From positions 184,002 to 248,001 of the forward strand of contig NZ_JAHVKO010000006.1 in NCBI RefSeq assembly GCF_019800665.1: DNA of 64,000 nt. The letters run 5' to 3'. Position numbers and translations under genes: made by a program. The DNA is from Microbulbifer agarilyticus. GTDB taxonomy: Bacteria; Pseudomonadota; Gammaproteobacteria; Pseudomonadales; Cellvibrionaceae. Below, piece by piece: positions 17,810 to 28,779 of the stretch; position 1 is the first letter of the stretch, and every line of letters starts with the position of its first letter. A model generated the notes under the pieces. That model was not told the DNA's origin and searched no databases. It saw only the letters and a list, made by a program, of their open reading frames with translations.

Positions 17810-18772
17810 TTACTTGGTGCGCGCTACCGAAAATTCCGCGAGCTGGCGCAGCGCCGCCTTGTGCTCCCCGTTGGGCAGGAACTCCAGTTTCTCCAGCGCA
17901 AGTTCTACTTCCTTGTTGGCGCGTTCAAAGGTGTAGTCCAGCGCGCCGCAGCTCTCGATGGCCGCAACAATCTCCGTCAGTTTTTCGGAGTTCTTCTGTT
18001 CAATGGCTTCTTTCACCAGCGCCGCCTGCTCCTCCGTGCCGTTTGCCATTGCGTAGATAAGCGGCAGGGTGGGTTTGCCCTCGGCCAGGTCATCGCCCAC
18101 ATTTTTGCCCAGCTCTTCCGGGTTGCCGCGGTAATCCAGCGCGTCATCTACCAGCTGGAATGCCGAGCCCAGATGGCGGCCATAGAGCTTCAGGGATTCA
18201 CGCTCGTCGGCGCTGCATCCCGCCAGCACCGCGGCGGTTTCGCAGGCTGCTTCGAACAGGGCGCCGGTTTTTTTATGGATCACGCTGAGGTAGTTCGCTT
18301 CACTCACCGCGGGGTCGCCGGCGTTCACCAGTTGTTGTACCTCGCCCTCGGCGATGGTGTTGGTGGTGTCCGAGAGGATCGACATGATATCCATGTCCTT
18401 CAGTGCCACCATCATCTGGAAAGCGCGCGAGTAGAGGAAATCACCGACCAGCACCGCCGGTGCGTTGCCCCACTGGGCGTTGGCGGTCAGGCGGCCGCGG
18501 CGCATGTCGGAAGTGTCCACAACGTCGTCGTGGAGCAGGGTGGCGGTGTGGATAAATTCGATAATCGCCGCCAGGGTGATGTGGGCATTCCCCGCATACC
18601 CCGCGGCGCGGCTGCACAGCAGTACCAGTAATGGGCGCAAGCGTTTGCCGCCGGCCTCGACCAGATAGTATCCGATATTCTCCACCAGAGGGACGTCGGA
18701 ATGCAGTTGGTCGATGATTTGCTGGTTGACGGCCGCGAAGTCGTCGGCGGCTACCTGGTGGAAGGGCAACAT
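17810..18772 (-). CDS. ispB: Polyprenyl (octaprenyl) diphosphate synthase
   Basis: 320 residues (E. coli IspB 323). Builds the all-trans polyprenyl tail of ubiquinone. Both aspartate-rich motifs are clear: LLHDDVVD (first) and LVDDALD (second), plus the AGGKRLRPLL substrate-binding segment. The ATG at 18772 (MLPFHQVAADDF) has AAGGA seven bases upstream; a longer in-frame start at 18832 adds a poorly conserved basic stretch. Divergent from rplU, the usual gammaproteobacterial arrangement. Chain length (C40 or C45) cannot be judged. Confidence 0.95.
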   Translation of the reverse strand: MLPFHQVAADDFAAVNQQIIDQLHSDVPLVENIGYYLVEAGGKRLRPLLVLLCSRAAGYAGNAHITLAAIIEFIHTATLLHDDVVDTSDMRRGRLTANAQWGNAPAVLVGDFLYSRAFQMMVALKDMDIMSILSDTTNTIAEGEVQQLVNAGDPAVSEANYLSVIHKKTGALFEAACETAAVLAGCSADERESLKLYGRHLGSAFQLVDDALDYRGNPEELGKNVGDDLAEGKPTLPLIYAMANGTEEQAALVKEAIEQKNSEKLTEIVAAIESCGALDYTFERANKEVELALEKLEFLPNGEHKAALRQLAEFSVARTK

Positions 18773-18944
18773 GCGGGGGTCCTTACAAGGTTCCTTATTA
18801 CTGCGCTTGATTTCCGCGCTTATCTCTCTCACGGCGGCAAGACTAGCGGTTTTGTCTTCACTGGGAAAGGCGCGAGGCTAGAAAGAGCCTGCCAAGCCCC
18901 GGTTGGCGGGCAGTCAGGGGCTGATCTGTCCGAAAAACGCACTA

Positions 18945-18973
18945 TTGTATCCAGCGGGCGAATTGATTAGAAT
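18945..18973 (+). promoter_or_regulatory. rplU-rpmA promoter
   Basis: TTGTAT (18945-18950) and TAGAAT (18968-18973) are 17 bases apart, followed by a GC-rich discriminator (CTGCGCCCC), typical of growth-rate and stringent control of ribosomal protein genes. It implies a leader of about 160 bases before rplU; I saw no other gene in the 18773-19136 gap. Confidence 0.7.
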
Positions 18974-19136
18974 CTGCGCCCCGCTCAAACCGCGTCCGTG
19001 TTTTGTGGATGTAGTGTGGGTAGGGAAGAAGTTTTTAACATCAACGGCGCAAGCTCCCAAAATGCTGGTTAGTTGGTCACTTATCTTGTTGTGACTCTGC
19101 CGCTGCTTCGTGTCGTCCATTTTGGAGCATAGAGAT

Positions 19137-19448
19137 ATGTACGCTGTTATCGAGAGCGGTGGCAAACAACACCGTGTAGAAGAAGGCGAAGTACTGCGCC
19201 TGGAAAAAATTGAAGTCTCTACTGGCGAATCTGTCGATTTCGACAAGGTTCTGATGGTAGTGGACGGTGACACCATCAACATCGGTGCGCCGGTAGTGGA
19301 AGGTGCCAAGGTGACTGCAGAAGTGCTGAGCCACGGCCGCGGCGAAAAAGTACGGATCATCAAGTTCCGTCGTCGTAAGCACTCCATGAAGCGTCAGGGC
19401 CACCGTCAGTGGTACACCGAAGTTAAAATCACTGGCATCAAAGGCTAA
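19137..19448 (+). CDS. rplU: Ribosomal protein bL21
   Basis: 103 residues, the usual length. The N-terminus [17 protein letters not shown] and the C-terminal [15 protein letters not shown] segment identify bL21, a 23S rRNA-binding large-subunit protein. The ATG at 19137 follows GGAG; an in-frame ATG at 19110 would add nine non-conserved residues. Cotranscribed with rpmA, which starts 31 bases downstream. Confidence 0.98.
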   Translation: MYAVIESGGKQHRVEEGEVLRLEKIEVSTGESVDFDKVLMVVDGDTINIGAPVVEGAKVTAEVLSHGRGEKVRIIKFRRRKHSMKRQGHRQWYTEVKITGIKG

Positions 19449-19479
19449 TCCCCGGGTAATAGAAGAGGAGTAACTACTC

Positions 19480-19737
19480 ATGGCACATAAGAAAGCTGGC
19501 GGTAGTACGCGAAACGGTCGCGATTCCGAAAGTAAACGCCTGGGCGTTAAGCGCTTTGGCGGCCAAGCGGTTTCCGCAGGCAGCATCATCGTTCGTCAAC
19601 GCGGCACCAAGTTCCACGCTGGCGTAAACGTTGGTATGGGCAAAGATCACACCCTGTTCGCTACCGCTGATGGCGTAGTGAAGTTCGAGGTGAAAGGCGC
19701 TAACAACCGTAAGTTTGTTTCCATCGAAACAGCCTAA
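19480..19737 (+). CDS. rpmA: Ribosomal protein bL27
   Basis: 85 residues. [20 protein letters not shown] is the conserved N-terminal tail that reaches the peptidyl-transferase centre. It already starts at AHKKAGG, so it lacks the cleaved N-terminal extension of Firmicutes. GAGGAG lies upstream. Second gene of rplU-rpmA, followed by a terminator. Confidence 0.98.
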   Translation: MAHKKAGGSTRNGRDSESKRLGVKRFGGQAVSAGSIIVRQRGTKFHAGVNVGMGKDHTLFATADGVVKFEVKGANNRKFVSIETA

Positions 19738-19756
19738 GCGGTCACAACGCCCGATC

Positions 19757-19786
19757 GAAAAGCCCCGCATTCGCGGGGCTTTTTTG
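19757..19786 (+). terminator. rpmA terminator
   Basis: AGCCCCGC (19761-19768) and GCGGGGCT (19773-19780) form an 8-bp stem with an ATTC loop followed by a T-run. Confidence 0.92.
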
Positions 19787-19812
19787 TATTGATGGACCGC
19801 AAATTACACTGA

Positions 19813-21045
<1,233 letters not shown>

Positions 21046-21117
21046 TTTATCGGTCCTCGCAGCGTAAAAATCTGGATAAGGGTTTTTCTGCGGGGGCATA
21101 CCCCATATGAGGAAGAA

Positions 21118-22251
21118 ATGGATTCCATCTCGCCACGCCGGCAGCTTGCGGCGAGCAAGCGCTGGGTCGTAAAAATTGGCAGTGCCCTGTTAACCGACAA
21201 TGGTCGCGGGGTTAATCGCGCGGCCATCCAGAACTGGGCCGGCCAGATCAGCGCTTTGCGCCGCCAGGGCATTGAGGTGTTGCTGGTCTCCTCCGGCGCC
21301 GTCGCCGCGGGCATGGATCGCCTGGGCTGGCGCAAGCGCCCGGACTCCATTCATCAGTTGCAGGCGGCGGCCGCTATTGGGCAGAGCCACCTGGTGCAGG
21401 TCTACGAGCACGCGTTTGGGCAGTACGACTGCCGCACTGCGCAGATCCTGCTCGACCATGACGACTTCTCCAACCGCACCCGCTATCTCAATGCGCGCAG
21501 CACCATCAAGACCCTGCTGTCCCTGGGCGCCGTGCCCATTATCAATGAAAACGATACGGTGGTGACCGACGAGATTCGCTTCGGTGATAACGATACCCTG
21601 GGGGCGCTGGTGGCGAACCTGGTGGAGGCGGATGCCCTGCTGATTCTCACCGATGCGGATGGCCTGTTTACCGAGGATCCCCGGGATAATCCCGATGCAG
21701 AGCTGGTGCGTGAAGCGGCTGCGACCGACCCGCGGCTCGCGGCAATGGCGGGGGATTCCCGCAGTGGCCTCGGGCGTGGCGGTATGGCGACCAAGGTGCG
21801 CGCGGCGCAGCTGGCGGCGCGCTCAGGGGCGCGCACGGTGATTGTTGGTGGCAGTATCGACGGGGTAATCGAGCGCGTGGCTGCGGGCGAAGACGTGGGC
21901 ACCTTGCTGCTGCCGGAAGCGGATCCATTGACCGCACGCAAGCGCTGGCTGGCGGGGCAGTTGCAGGTTCGTGGCAAGTTGGTGCTGGACGCCGGCGCCG
22001 AGCGCGCGCTGTGTAACCAGGGCAAAAGCCTGTTGCCGGTGGGCGTTGTGGGCGTGGAGGGGCGTTTTCACCGCGGTGAGCTGGTGAGCTGCGTGAGCAG
22101 TTCTGGTGTGGAGGTTGCTCGCGGACTGGTCAACTATGACAGTGCAGAGGCTGCCAAGGTGTGTGGCCAGTCGTCCGATCGCATTGTTGAGCTGCTTGGT
22201 TATCGCGACGACGATGAGCTAATCCATCGCGACAATCTTATTTTGTTGTAA
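21118..22251 (+). CDS. proB: Glutamate 5-kinase
   Basis: 377 residues. First step of proline synthesis (ATP + glutamate to glutamyl-5-phosphate). Amino-acid kinase domain: [38 protein letters not shown], and a [12 protein letters not shown] segment. A C-terminal PUA domain runs from about residue 280 to the end. ATG follows AGGAAG. It converges on rpsT with a shared terminator; proA is not adjacent. Confidence 0.97.
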   Translation: MDSISPRRQLAASKRWVVKIGSALLTDNGRGVNRAAIQNWAGQISALRRQGIEVLLVSSGAVAAGMDRLGWRKRPDSIHQLQAAAAIGQSHLVQVYEHAFGQYDCRTAQILLDHDDFSNRTRYLNARSTIKTLLSLGAVPIINENDTVVTDEIRFGDNDTLGALVANLVEADALLILTDADGLFTEDPRDNPDAELVREAAATDPRLAAMAGDSRSGLGRGGMATKVRAAQLAARSGARTVIVGGSIDGVIERVAAGEDVGTLLLPEADPLTARKRWLAGQLQVRGKLVLDAGAERALCNQGKSLLPVGVVGVEGRFHRGELVSCVSSSGVEVARGLVNYDSAEAAKVCGQSSDRIVELLGYRDDDELIHRDNLILL

Positions 22252-22253
22252 AT

Positions 22254-22283
22254 AAAAAACCCCGCATAAGCGGGGTTTTTTTT
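22254..22283. terminator. Bidirectional terminator between proB and rpsT
   Basis: AACCCCGC (22258-22265) and GCGGGGTT (22270-22277) with an ATAA loop, preceded by an A-run and followed by a T-run. Confidence 0.92.
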
Positions 22284-22302
22284 GTGCTCAGGAAGCGGTG
22301 GC

Positions 22303-22569
22303 TTAGGCAGCCAGCTTCTTGATCTGGGCATTCAGGCGGCTCTTATGGCGAGCAGCCTTATTCTTGTGAATGATGCCCTTGTCAGCCATGCGGTCGATAA
22401 CCGGCACAGCTTCCGCGTAAGCGGTCTTGGCTTTTTCTGCGTCACCTGCATCAATGGCCGCAACTACCTTTTTGATGTAGGTGCGCACCATGGAGCGCAG
22501 GCTGGCGTTGTGATTGCGGCGCTTTTCGTTTTGGCGCGCGCGTTTCTTCGCTTGGGGTGAGTTGGCCAC
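22303..22569 (-). CDS. rpsT: Ribosomal protein bS20
   Basis: 88 residues (E. coli 87). [28 protein letters not shown] basic N-terminus and the [15 protein letters not shown] segment identify bS20. I chose the GTG at 22569 because AGGAG lies six bases upstream and the family N-terminus (MANS...) begins there; an in-frame ATG at 22638 would add 23 unrelated residues and sit inside the promoter. A non-ATG start is also known for rpsT elsewhere and can limit its translation. Confidence 0.95.
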   Translation of the reverse strand: MANSPQAKKRARQNEKRRNHNASLRSMVRTYIKKVVAAIDAGDAEKAKTAYAEAVPVIDRMADKGIIHKNKAARHKSRLNAQIKKLAA

Positions 22570-22636
22570 CGGTTGCTCCTGTCTGGAATCTATAAAATCT
22601 CGAACAATCGGGCCGGGGGCCCGTTTGGGACGCGAC

Positions 22637-22664
22637 ATTATCCCCAGCGTTGGTTGTTTGTCAA
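22637..22664 (-). promoter_or_regulatory. rpsT promoter
   Basis: Minus strand TTGACA (22659-22664), 16-base spacer, GATAAT (22637-22642), then a GC-rich discriminator. This close-to-consensus site would give a leader of about 60 bases before the GTG start. Confidence 0.75.
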
Positions 22665-22729
22665 CCGCCTTGGCGGCTTGTTTGTGACCGCTGGGGATAG
22701 CTTCGCCAAGGTGGCGTGCGCAGCGCCGT

Positions 22730-24790
22730 TCAGCGTGGCAGGCTCAGGGTAAAAACTACCCCACTGTTATCGTCGCGATTGGCCGCCTGCAGCTCCCCGT
22801 GATGGAAGTCGGCGATCAAGCGTGCGATATGCAGCCCCAGCCCCAGATGGCCGGCCTTGCCGCCGTCATCCCTCACCGATACCAGCGAGTCAAACAGCTT
22901 CTGTTCAAAGCCTTCTGGCAAGAGTGGCCCCGTATTGCCGACGCGCACTCGGTAGGCTTCATCATCGGCCTCCAGTGTTAGCTGAATTGCGGTACCCTCC
23001 GGGGCAAAGCTGGCGGCGTTATCCACAAGCTTGTCCAGTAGCTGGGCGAGTAACTCCGGCGCTCCGTGGTAATCCAGAGGCCCATCGGGGCTGTCCAGAG
23101 CAAGCTGGTGCTTGGGATGGGCGTCGGCATAGCTTTGGGTGAGTAGCTGCAGCAGGTCGCAGAGGTCGAATTCCTCGCGCTCCGCCTGACTGATACTGGC
23201 CTCCAGTTGGTTGGCGGCTGAAAGCGCGTTGAGAATGGACGACAGGCGCGCTCCGCCTTCGGCAGCGCGCTCGGCATAGCGCCGGCTGTCCGTATCCAGT
23301 TCTCCCGCCGCCAGGTTGTCCAGGGAAGAGCGCACTACGGCAAGGGGGGTACGGAGCTCGTGGGACAGTTTGCTGGCGAGGCTGCGCAAATACTGATGGT
23401 AGTGATCCAGTTCCGCCAGCAGGCTGGCGAAGGCGCGGTTCAGCGCTCCCAGCTCGTCGTTGAGATAGGGTCGGGGGAATTCACCGCGCAGGCGGCCGCT
23501 GCTGTCCACCGCGGTTTGCGCGGCTCGATGCAGTTTGCGAATGCGCCAGGACAGCCAGCTGGCGTAACCCAGTAGCAGTAGCAGTACCAGTCCCGCCGCG
23601 GCGGCGGTGGTCAGCCAGAGCCGTTGTGCCGCAGACTCGGTAAGCGACTGTAGGGCGTTGGAAGACTGGGCGGTAATGACTCGGCCGAGTAGCGGTCGCT
23701 CGATGATATTGTCGGCACGGGTGACCACCGGCACGCTCACTGCAGCGATGCGCTCTTCGGCAGCACCGTTTGCGCGTGCCGCCGGCAAATTGAACCACTG
23801 GCTCGCGGTTTCCCGGTTTTGTGTGAGGGTCTCTGGTAATGCGTCTTCCGGGAGAGGCGGCAGCTTATCGGTGGCGAGTACCTGGCGGTTGAGCCAGTCC
23901 TGCAGCCAGTTACTCTCTGCACCGCTAGAGTATTGCCCAGTGTCCTGATGCCAGTCGCGGCCGGTGCGGGCCAGCACGAAGCCTTCCTGGTCGACAATCG
24001 TGAGTTGCAGCTCCGGGCGGGCGAAGTGCTCCAGCTCCCTTTGCAGCGCGGGCAGCGGTTCTACCAATATGCCGGGGCGGCCATCGGCGGGCAGGGTGCT
24101 GGCCTGGCGCGCGGGTTTGCCGCCGTCGCTGCGCTGGCGGTCGAGCACGCGCAGTGCAAGCTCGCCGCCAGTCAGTGCAAATGGCAGCGCCAGTTCAAGT
24201 TGGTAGCCTTGCGGGGATGCGGTCCAACGTCCGCGGATGCGCAGCTCGCGTTCATACTCGCCTCGTCGCGGGTTGTACCACATGGCTTGCACCGGCCCCT
24301 GGCTGGCCACGGGTAAGGTGTACTGTTGGTGGGCGGTGTGAATTTCTACGGTATCGCCGTTGGATATACCCGGGACGCGTGGGTCCTTGTAGCTGGGGCT
24401 GGCATCCCTGGCAGTCAGTATCAGGTAAACCTGGCTGCCGCGTTTGCCCAGGGTGACCTGGGCGAGAGGTTCGTCCTCTGAGTCGGTCAGTACCCTCGGT
24501 TGCAAGCCGCGCCCACTCCATTCCGCTCCGTAGCCGTCCAGTTGTGGCGTCGTCTCCAGAGGGTGCAGGTATAGCTGGGCCCCCGGTGGACGCCCGGTGC
24601 GTCTGGGGTCTGGTGCCACCAGTTCCGGAGCACTGGCGAGGCGCGCAGCGATGGCGTTACCGGTCGCCTCCAGCGTTTGCATTTGCCCCTGGCTCAGGGC
24701 CTGGTCGACCTGGCGCAAATACTGGCAGCCCGACCAGGGCAGGGCGAGCGCGCAAAGGCTTAGTAGGACCAGTTGGCGGCGCAAGTTCAT
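22730..24790 (-). CDS. pdsS: PDS-type sensor histidine kinase
   Basis: 686 residues. Order: N-terminal membrane anchor (about 5-22), extracytoplasmic region with a CBM9/DOMON-like fold (about 70-220, [17 protein letters not shown]), second membrane span 391-413, HAMP-like linker, HisKA box SHELRTP with His477, and a HATPase_c domain ([21 protein letters not shown]). Length and layout match the proteobacterial dedicated sortase system kinase (TIGR03785). It lies 13 bases after the response regulator. The periplasmic domain suggests it senses a sugar or envelope ligand; this is inference. No sortase is adjacent. Confidence 0.82.
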   Translation of the reverse strand: MNLRRQLVLLSLCALALPWSGCQYLRQVDQALSQGQMQTLEATGNAIAARLASAPELVAPDPRRTGRPPGAQLYLHPLETTPQLDGYGAEWSGRGLQPRVLTDSEDEPLAQVTLGKRGSQVYLILTARDASPSYKDPRVPGISNGDTVEIHTAHQQYTLPVASQGPVQAMWYNPRRGEYERELRIRGRWTASPQGYQLELALPFALTGGELALRVLDRQRSDGGKPARQASTLPADGRPGILVEPLPALQRELEHFARPELQLTIVDQEGFVLARTGRDWHQDTGQYSSGAESNWLQDWLNRQVLATDKLPPLPEDALPETLTQNRETASQWFNLPAARANGAAEERIAAVSVPVVTRADNIIERPLLGRVITAQSSNALQSLTESAAQRLWLTTAAAAGLVLLLLLGYASWLSWRIRKLHRAAQTAVDSSGRLRGEFPRPYLNDELGALNRAFASLLAELDHYHQYLRSLASKLSHELRTPLAVVRSSLDNLAAGELDTDSRRYAERAAEGGARLSSILNALSAANQLEASISQAEREEFDLCDLLQLLTQSYADAHPKHQLALDSPDGPLDYHGAPELLAQLLDKLVDNAASFAPEGTAIQLTLEADDEAYRVRVGNTGPLLPEGFEQKLFDSLVSVRDDGGKAGHLGLGLHIARLIADFHHGELQAANRDDNSGVVFTLSLPR

Positions 24791-24803
24791 GAAAGTGGCT
24801 TCA

Positions 24804-25496
24804 TTAGGTCTGCCAGCGATAGCCCATGCCGTAGGCGGTGCCTATGGCATCGAACTGGGCGTCAATCGCCTGGAATTTGCGCCGAATGCGCTTTACGTGG
24901 GAGGTGATGGTGTTGTCGTCCAGTACCACGCGCGCCGCCTCCATTAACTGGCTGCGGGATTTGACATGGCCCGGGCGCTTGGCCAGTGCGTGCACAATCC
25001 AGAACTCGGTCACCGTAAGGTCCACCGGTTCGCCTTGCCAGTGGCAGTGCAGGCGGGATACGTCCAGCTTCAAGTCACCCTGGGTGATGGTGTCGTCATC
25101 GCCAGTATTCGACTGCATGACGCTGACCCGCCGCAGCAGGGCGCTGATACGCGCTTGCATATGGGGCAGTGAAATATCTTTGGTCAGGTAGTCGTCGGCG
25201 CCCAGTCGCAGGCCCGAGATGATATCCAACTCGGAATCTCGCGCGGTGAGGAACAGAATGGGCAGAGTTGGTGCCATGGCGCGCAGCTCGCGACACAGTT
25301 CGAAGCCTCCTTCAATTTCAGCCCCCAGTCCTACATCGATCACCGCCAGATCCGGCAGTCTTTGCTGGAAGGCCGCCAGCGCGTCCGGTCGGGTGTGATA
25401 GAGATTCACCTGGTAGCCGCTGCGGCGCAGGGCGTCGCGGTAGTTTTCGGCAATGGCGATTTCATCTTCGACGATGGCAATGGTGGGACTGCTCAT
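24804..25496 (-). CDS. pdsR: PDS-type response regulator, OmpR family
   Basis: 230 residues. Receiver domain with acidic pocket Glu10/Asp11, phosphoacceptor Asp54 (AVIDVGLG) and conserved Lys in YLTKD, then a winged-helix DNA-binding domain (about 135-228, TVTEFWIVHALAKRPG, TSHVKRIRRKF). VGLGAEIEGGFELCRELR matches what I recall of the PDS regulator family TIGR03787. It should be phosphorylated by the kinase encoded 13 bases downstream; targets are unknown. Confidence 0.85.
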   Translation of the reverse strand: MSSPTIAIVEDEIAIAENYRDALRRSGYQVNLYHTRPDALAAFQQRLPDLAVIDVGLGAEIEGGFELCRELRAMAPTLPILFLTARDSELDIISGLRLGADDYLTKDISLPHMQARISALLRRVSVMQSNTGDDDTITQGDLKLDVSRLHCHWQGEPVDLTVTEFWIVHALAKRPGHVKSRSQLMEAARVVLDDNTITSHVKRIRRKFQAIDAQFDAIGTAYGMGYRWQT

Positions 25497-25785
25497 AGGT
25501 TTCCGGCGCTGTGACGAATTATTAGATTTGTTTCAGCGGAAAATCATGCCCGATTAGCGGTGCCCGAGGCAAAGATATCTGCAGGTTGGATCTGCTTGGG
25601 CGGCAACTCAGGTGGCAAAAAGGCGCGCAGCTACAGGCGTGCTGCGCGCAAAGTACCACATACAGGGTTGAGCTTGAGGGAGTCTGAGCTGCTGCCCCAG
25701 AAGGGGAATCGTGCTCGGGGAAGCCGGCCGCTACTTTTGTAGAGCGGCGGCCGGTCTGTTTAGTGCGTTACGTTAGCTTGCTCGC
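25497..25785. other. Gap between pdsO and pdsR
   Basis: No convincing gene on either strand. On the minus strand CCGGCCG, a 5-base bulge, CTAC, AAAA, GTAG and CGGCCGG (about 25720-25755) can fold into a hairpin after pdsO, without a T-run. pdsR may therefore have its own promoter here. Confidence 0.4.
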
Positions 25786-26496
25786 TCAGAAGGAGCCCGC
25801 AACCGCTTCCGGCATACCGAAGTGAATGTCTACACGGCGCTCCAGCGCGTAGGCGTCGTGGTCGCCTTTGCTGGCTTTGGACTGGCTGGCGCCGAGGGCG
25901 CGGCGTTCGATGCGTTCCGGAGCGACGCCGTAGGCTTCCAGGGCGCGCTGTACGCTCAGTGCGCGCTGGTCTGACAGCACATTGTTGTAACCGTCGCTGC
26001 CGCGTGGATCGGAGTGTCCTTCAAGGTACACCTGCAGCTGCGGGTGGCGGTTGAGGAAGTCGGCCATGGCTGCAGCCTGACGTTCCTGAGCTTCCTGGAG
26101 TTCGTCGTCGCCGGTGGTAAACAGCATCTGGAATTCGAGGCTCTCCAGTGCCAGCTCGCGGGCGTCGTTAGCGGACAGTCGCGCCGCATCCAGTTGTTGT
26201 GCGAGGTTGCCCAGTTCGGTGCGGCTTTCGGTGAGTTGCGTTGCGAGCATGTCTGCCTCTTCTGCTTGCTTAATCTGATCGCCCAGCCAGGCCCCGCCGA
26301 TTGCCCCGGCGATAAAGCCGATGGGGCCTCCTACGGCGGCTCCCGCAACTGCGGCGCCGGTGAATACGCTGGCCTGTGCGGCCGGGGTCAGGACGGAGCC
26401 CTGTGAATCAATTTCGGTGTCAGTAGCGGCTTCAGCGGAAGCGATAGCATTCAGGGTCAGAGTGCTCAGGGTTACTGCCATCAACAACTTTTTCAT
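25786..26496 (-). CDS. pdsO: PDS-type OmpA family protein with glycine zipper
   Basis: 236 residues. Signal peptide (about 1-23, ending ASAEA), glycine-zipper membrane segment (GAAVAGAAVGGPIGFIAGAI), coiled-coil-like stretch (about 75-120), and a C-terminal OmpA domain with EGHSDPRGSDGYNNVLSDQRA, keeping the Asp and Arg that bind peptidoglycan. This arrangement fits PdsO (TIGR03789), found only with the PdsS/PdsR pair. It lies 289 bases upstream of pdsR on the same strand. Role unknown; envelope anchoring is likely. Confidence 0.82.
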   Translation of the reverse strand: MKKLLMAVTLSTLTLNAIASAEAATDTEIDSQGSVLTPAAQASVFTGAAVAGAAVGGPIGFIAGAIGGAWLGDQIKQAEEADMLATQLTESRTELGNLAQQLDAARLSANDARELALESLEFQMLFTTGDDELQEAQERQAAAMADFLNRHPQLQVYLEGHSDPRGSDGYNNVLSDQRALSVQRALEAYGVAPERIERRALGASQSKASKGDHDAYALERRVDIHFGMPEAVAGSF

Positions 26497-26691
26497 GATC
26501 GTGTTCCTTGCGATTGGATTGAAATAACTTCTCTTGGTTCCGATCGGGTGTTTCCCGCTTCGGTTGAGAGTTATTTAAATCCCGCAAGGAGGCACTGGCG
26601 TGGCGCCCATCGGGCGAATTCCGCAACAATTATGGCGAAATATGGCGTCGCCCCTTGTGACTGAGTTCCGCCTCTTGGTATGAGGGGTGTC

Positions 26692-26832
26692 TCAGTCTTG
26701 AGGTCGCCTGTAACGCCGGTCTCTCGGTTGCTCGATGCGCACACGCACACGCCGCGGGCGCGGGCCCATGGCTACGGCGATATACAGCAGAACCGCCAGT
26801 ATCAGTGCAATAATCAATGCGTTGATGGTCAT
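26692..26832 (-). CDS. Small single-span membrane protein (46 aa)
   Basis: 46 codons plus stop, starting at the ATG at 26832 with AGGAG seven bases upstream. Residues 4-22 (NALIIALILAVLLYIAVAM) form one hydrophobic helix; the tail is strongly basic (PRPRRVRVR, then RRYRRPQ), which should stay in the cytoplasm. It lies 195 bases upstream of pdsO on the same strand and could head the PDS transcript. I do not recognise a family. Good ribosome site, clean membrane topology and strand agreement support it as real. Confidence 0.65.
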   Translation of the reverse strand: MTINALIIALILAVLLYIAVAMGPRPRRVRVRIEQPRDRRYRRPQD

Positions 26833-27028
26833 TCCGTTACTCCTCTGTTGCCACTACTCCCTGTAGCGCGCCAACTGCATAACCTGAGTATAGTTCCCTC
26901 TTGCGCCAAGCGTAGGGCGTGGCGCGGATGAAATGCGGGAATAGTTCCCCAGACCAGATGGCCGAGTAGGTAGATTGCGGTAGACTTGCCGGCCATTATG
27001 TTGTGATCGTGAACCAGGAATCAGGGAA

Positions 27029-28675
27029 GTGGCAGGATCTTCGCCAAAACAGACCTCCAATCCGAACCCGGACTCTCCCGAGCAGGCCCCGCAGGCACCA
27101 AAAGATAGTCCGCAACGGGGACTGTTGCGCGGAAGTTCGGTGGTGGGGAGCGCCACTTTATTGTCGCGGGTGCTGGGCCTGGCCCGGGATATCGTCTTTG
27201 CACGCCTGACTGGTGCGAGCGATGCCGCCGATGCTTTCTTTGTGGCGTTCAAAATCCCCAACTTCTTCCGCCGGCTGTTTTCCGAGGGGGCTTTCTCCCA
27301 GGCCTTTGTGCCGGTTTTGGCAGAGTACCGCCAGAACGGCGGTATTGCGGCAGTCAGGGAGCTGAACGATCGCGTTGCGGGTGCGCTGGGCGGCACCCTG
27401 TTGCTGGTGACCTTGTTCGGAGTTCTGTGTGCGCCACTGGTGGCAGGAATATTTGCCTTTGGCTGGTGGTGGGGCGGCAACGAGCTTGAAAAGTTCGCCA
27501 TGACCACGGAAATGCTGCGTATCACCTTTCCGTATCTGATGCTGATCTCGCTGACCGGTTTTGCCGGCGCCATGTTGAACAGCTTCGACCGTTTCTTGAT
27601 CCCCGCGCTCACCCCCGTATTACTGAATCTGGTGCTGATCGGTGCGGCCACCATTGCCGCCGGCTGGTTTGAACCGCCGGTGATGGCGCTTGCCTGGGGG
27701 GTGCTGGCGGCGGGCGTGGTGCAGTTGCTGTTCCAGATCCCCTTTTTGATGCAGCAGGGGCTGATGCCGCGACCAAAATGGGACTGGCAGTACCCCGGGG
27801 TGCGCAAGATTCTGCGCTTGATGGCGCCGGCGATCTTTGGTGTGTCGGTTACCCAGATCAGTCTGGTGCTGGACACGGTGCTGGCATCTTTCCTGCCAAC
27901 CGGCTCGGTGACCTGGCTGTACTTTTCTGATCGCCTGACGGAACTGCCGCTGGGAGTATTTGGGGTGGCCGTGGCGACGGTTATTCTGCCGAACCTTTCC
28001 CGCCAGCACGCCGGCGGCGACCCGCGCAAGTTCCGTCATACCATCGATTGGGCGCTGCGCAGCGTCACTCTGATCGCGCTGCCGGCAGCGGTGGCCCTGT
28101 TTGTGCTGGCCGAGCCCCTGCTCACCGTTTTGTTCCAGTACGGCAATATGACCCCGCGGGACATGGAGATGGCTGCGTGGTCACTGCGCGCCTATACCTT
28201 CGGCCTGCTGTCTTTCATGTTGATCAAGGTGCTGGCTCCGGGGTACTTCGCGCGCCAGGACACCGCCACACCGGTGAAGTTTGGCCTGATCGCCATCGCC
28301 TCAAAGATGCTGTTGAGCCTGTTGTTCGTCATCCCACTGCATATCTACTTTAAGCTTGGTCATATGGGGCTGGCGATGGCCACCGCCGGGCAGGCGGCGA
28401 TCAACGCCTGGCTGCTGTACCGCGGCCTGCGCCAGGGCGGCGTCTATGCGCCGGAGGCCGGCTGGCGGATGTATCTTGTGCGCCTGCTGTTGGCCAATCT
28501 GGCCATGGCAGCAATACTGCTGACAATCCTGCATTTCTGGGGCGAGTGGAATCAGTGGCTGTGGTGGGAACGAGCTTGGCGTATGGGCGCCCTTGTTGCC
28601 GCCGGTGGCGCCACCTATGGCTTTGTCCTGCTGGCCAGCGGTCTGCGGCCGCGGCATTTCCGGGCGACTTCCTGA
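27029..28675 (+). CDS. murJ: Lipid II flippase
   Basis: 548 residues with 13-14 hydrophobic segments. Flips lipid-linked peptidoglycan precursor to the periplasm. Recognised by VVGSATLLSRVLGLARDIVFA, the DAFFVAFKIPNFFRRLFSEGAFSQAFVPV block and the Pro/Tyr-rich LPLGVFGVAVATVILPNLSRQ segment. The GTG at 27029 gives a 40-residue polar N-terminus before the first membrane span, longer than in E. coli, with AGGGA very close to it; a later start is possible. Followed by ribF, as in pseudomonads. Confidence 0.95.
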   Translation: MAGSSPKQTSNPNPDSPEQAPQAPKDSPQRGLLRGSSVVGSATLLSRVLGLARDIVFARLTGASDAADAFFVAFKIPNFFRRLFSEGAFSQAFVPVLAEYRQNGGIAAVRELNDRVAGALGGTLLLVTLFGVLCAPLVAGIFAFGWWWGGNELEKFAMTTEMLRITFPYLMLISLTGFAGAMLNSFDRFLIPALTPVLLNLVLIGAATIAAGWFEPPVMALAWGVLAAGVVQLLFQIPFLMQQGLMPRPKWDWQYPGVRKILRLMAPAIFGVSVTQISLVLDTVLASFLPTGSVTWLYFSDRLTELPLGVFGVAVATVILPNLSRQHAGGDPRKFRHTIDWALRSVTLIALPAAVALFVLAEPLLTVLFQYGNMTPRDMEMAAWSLRAYTFGLLSFMLIKVLAPGYFARQDTATPVKFGLIAIASKMLLSLLFVIPLHIYFKLGHMGLAMATAGQAAINAWLLYRGLRQGGVYAPEAGWRMYLVRLLLANLAMAAILLTILHFWGEWNQWLWWERAWRMGALVAAGGATYGFVLLASGLRPRHFRATS

Positions 28676-28779
28676 ATTTTCGGGGGTTGCACCACGGTTG
28701 ACGGTGCCCAGAAGCCGGTTAAATCCGGTATACTGCGCCGCTTGATTTTGCTAGGGCGGAAAAGGGTGGTTGGAGCACT

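Noticed and set aside
26854..28029. 391-codon minus-strand frame over murJ
   Set aside because: Antisense to conserved MurJ membrane segments; Ser/Arg/Pro-rich shadow.
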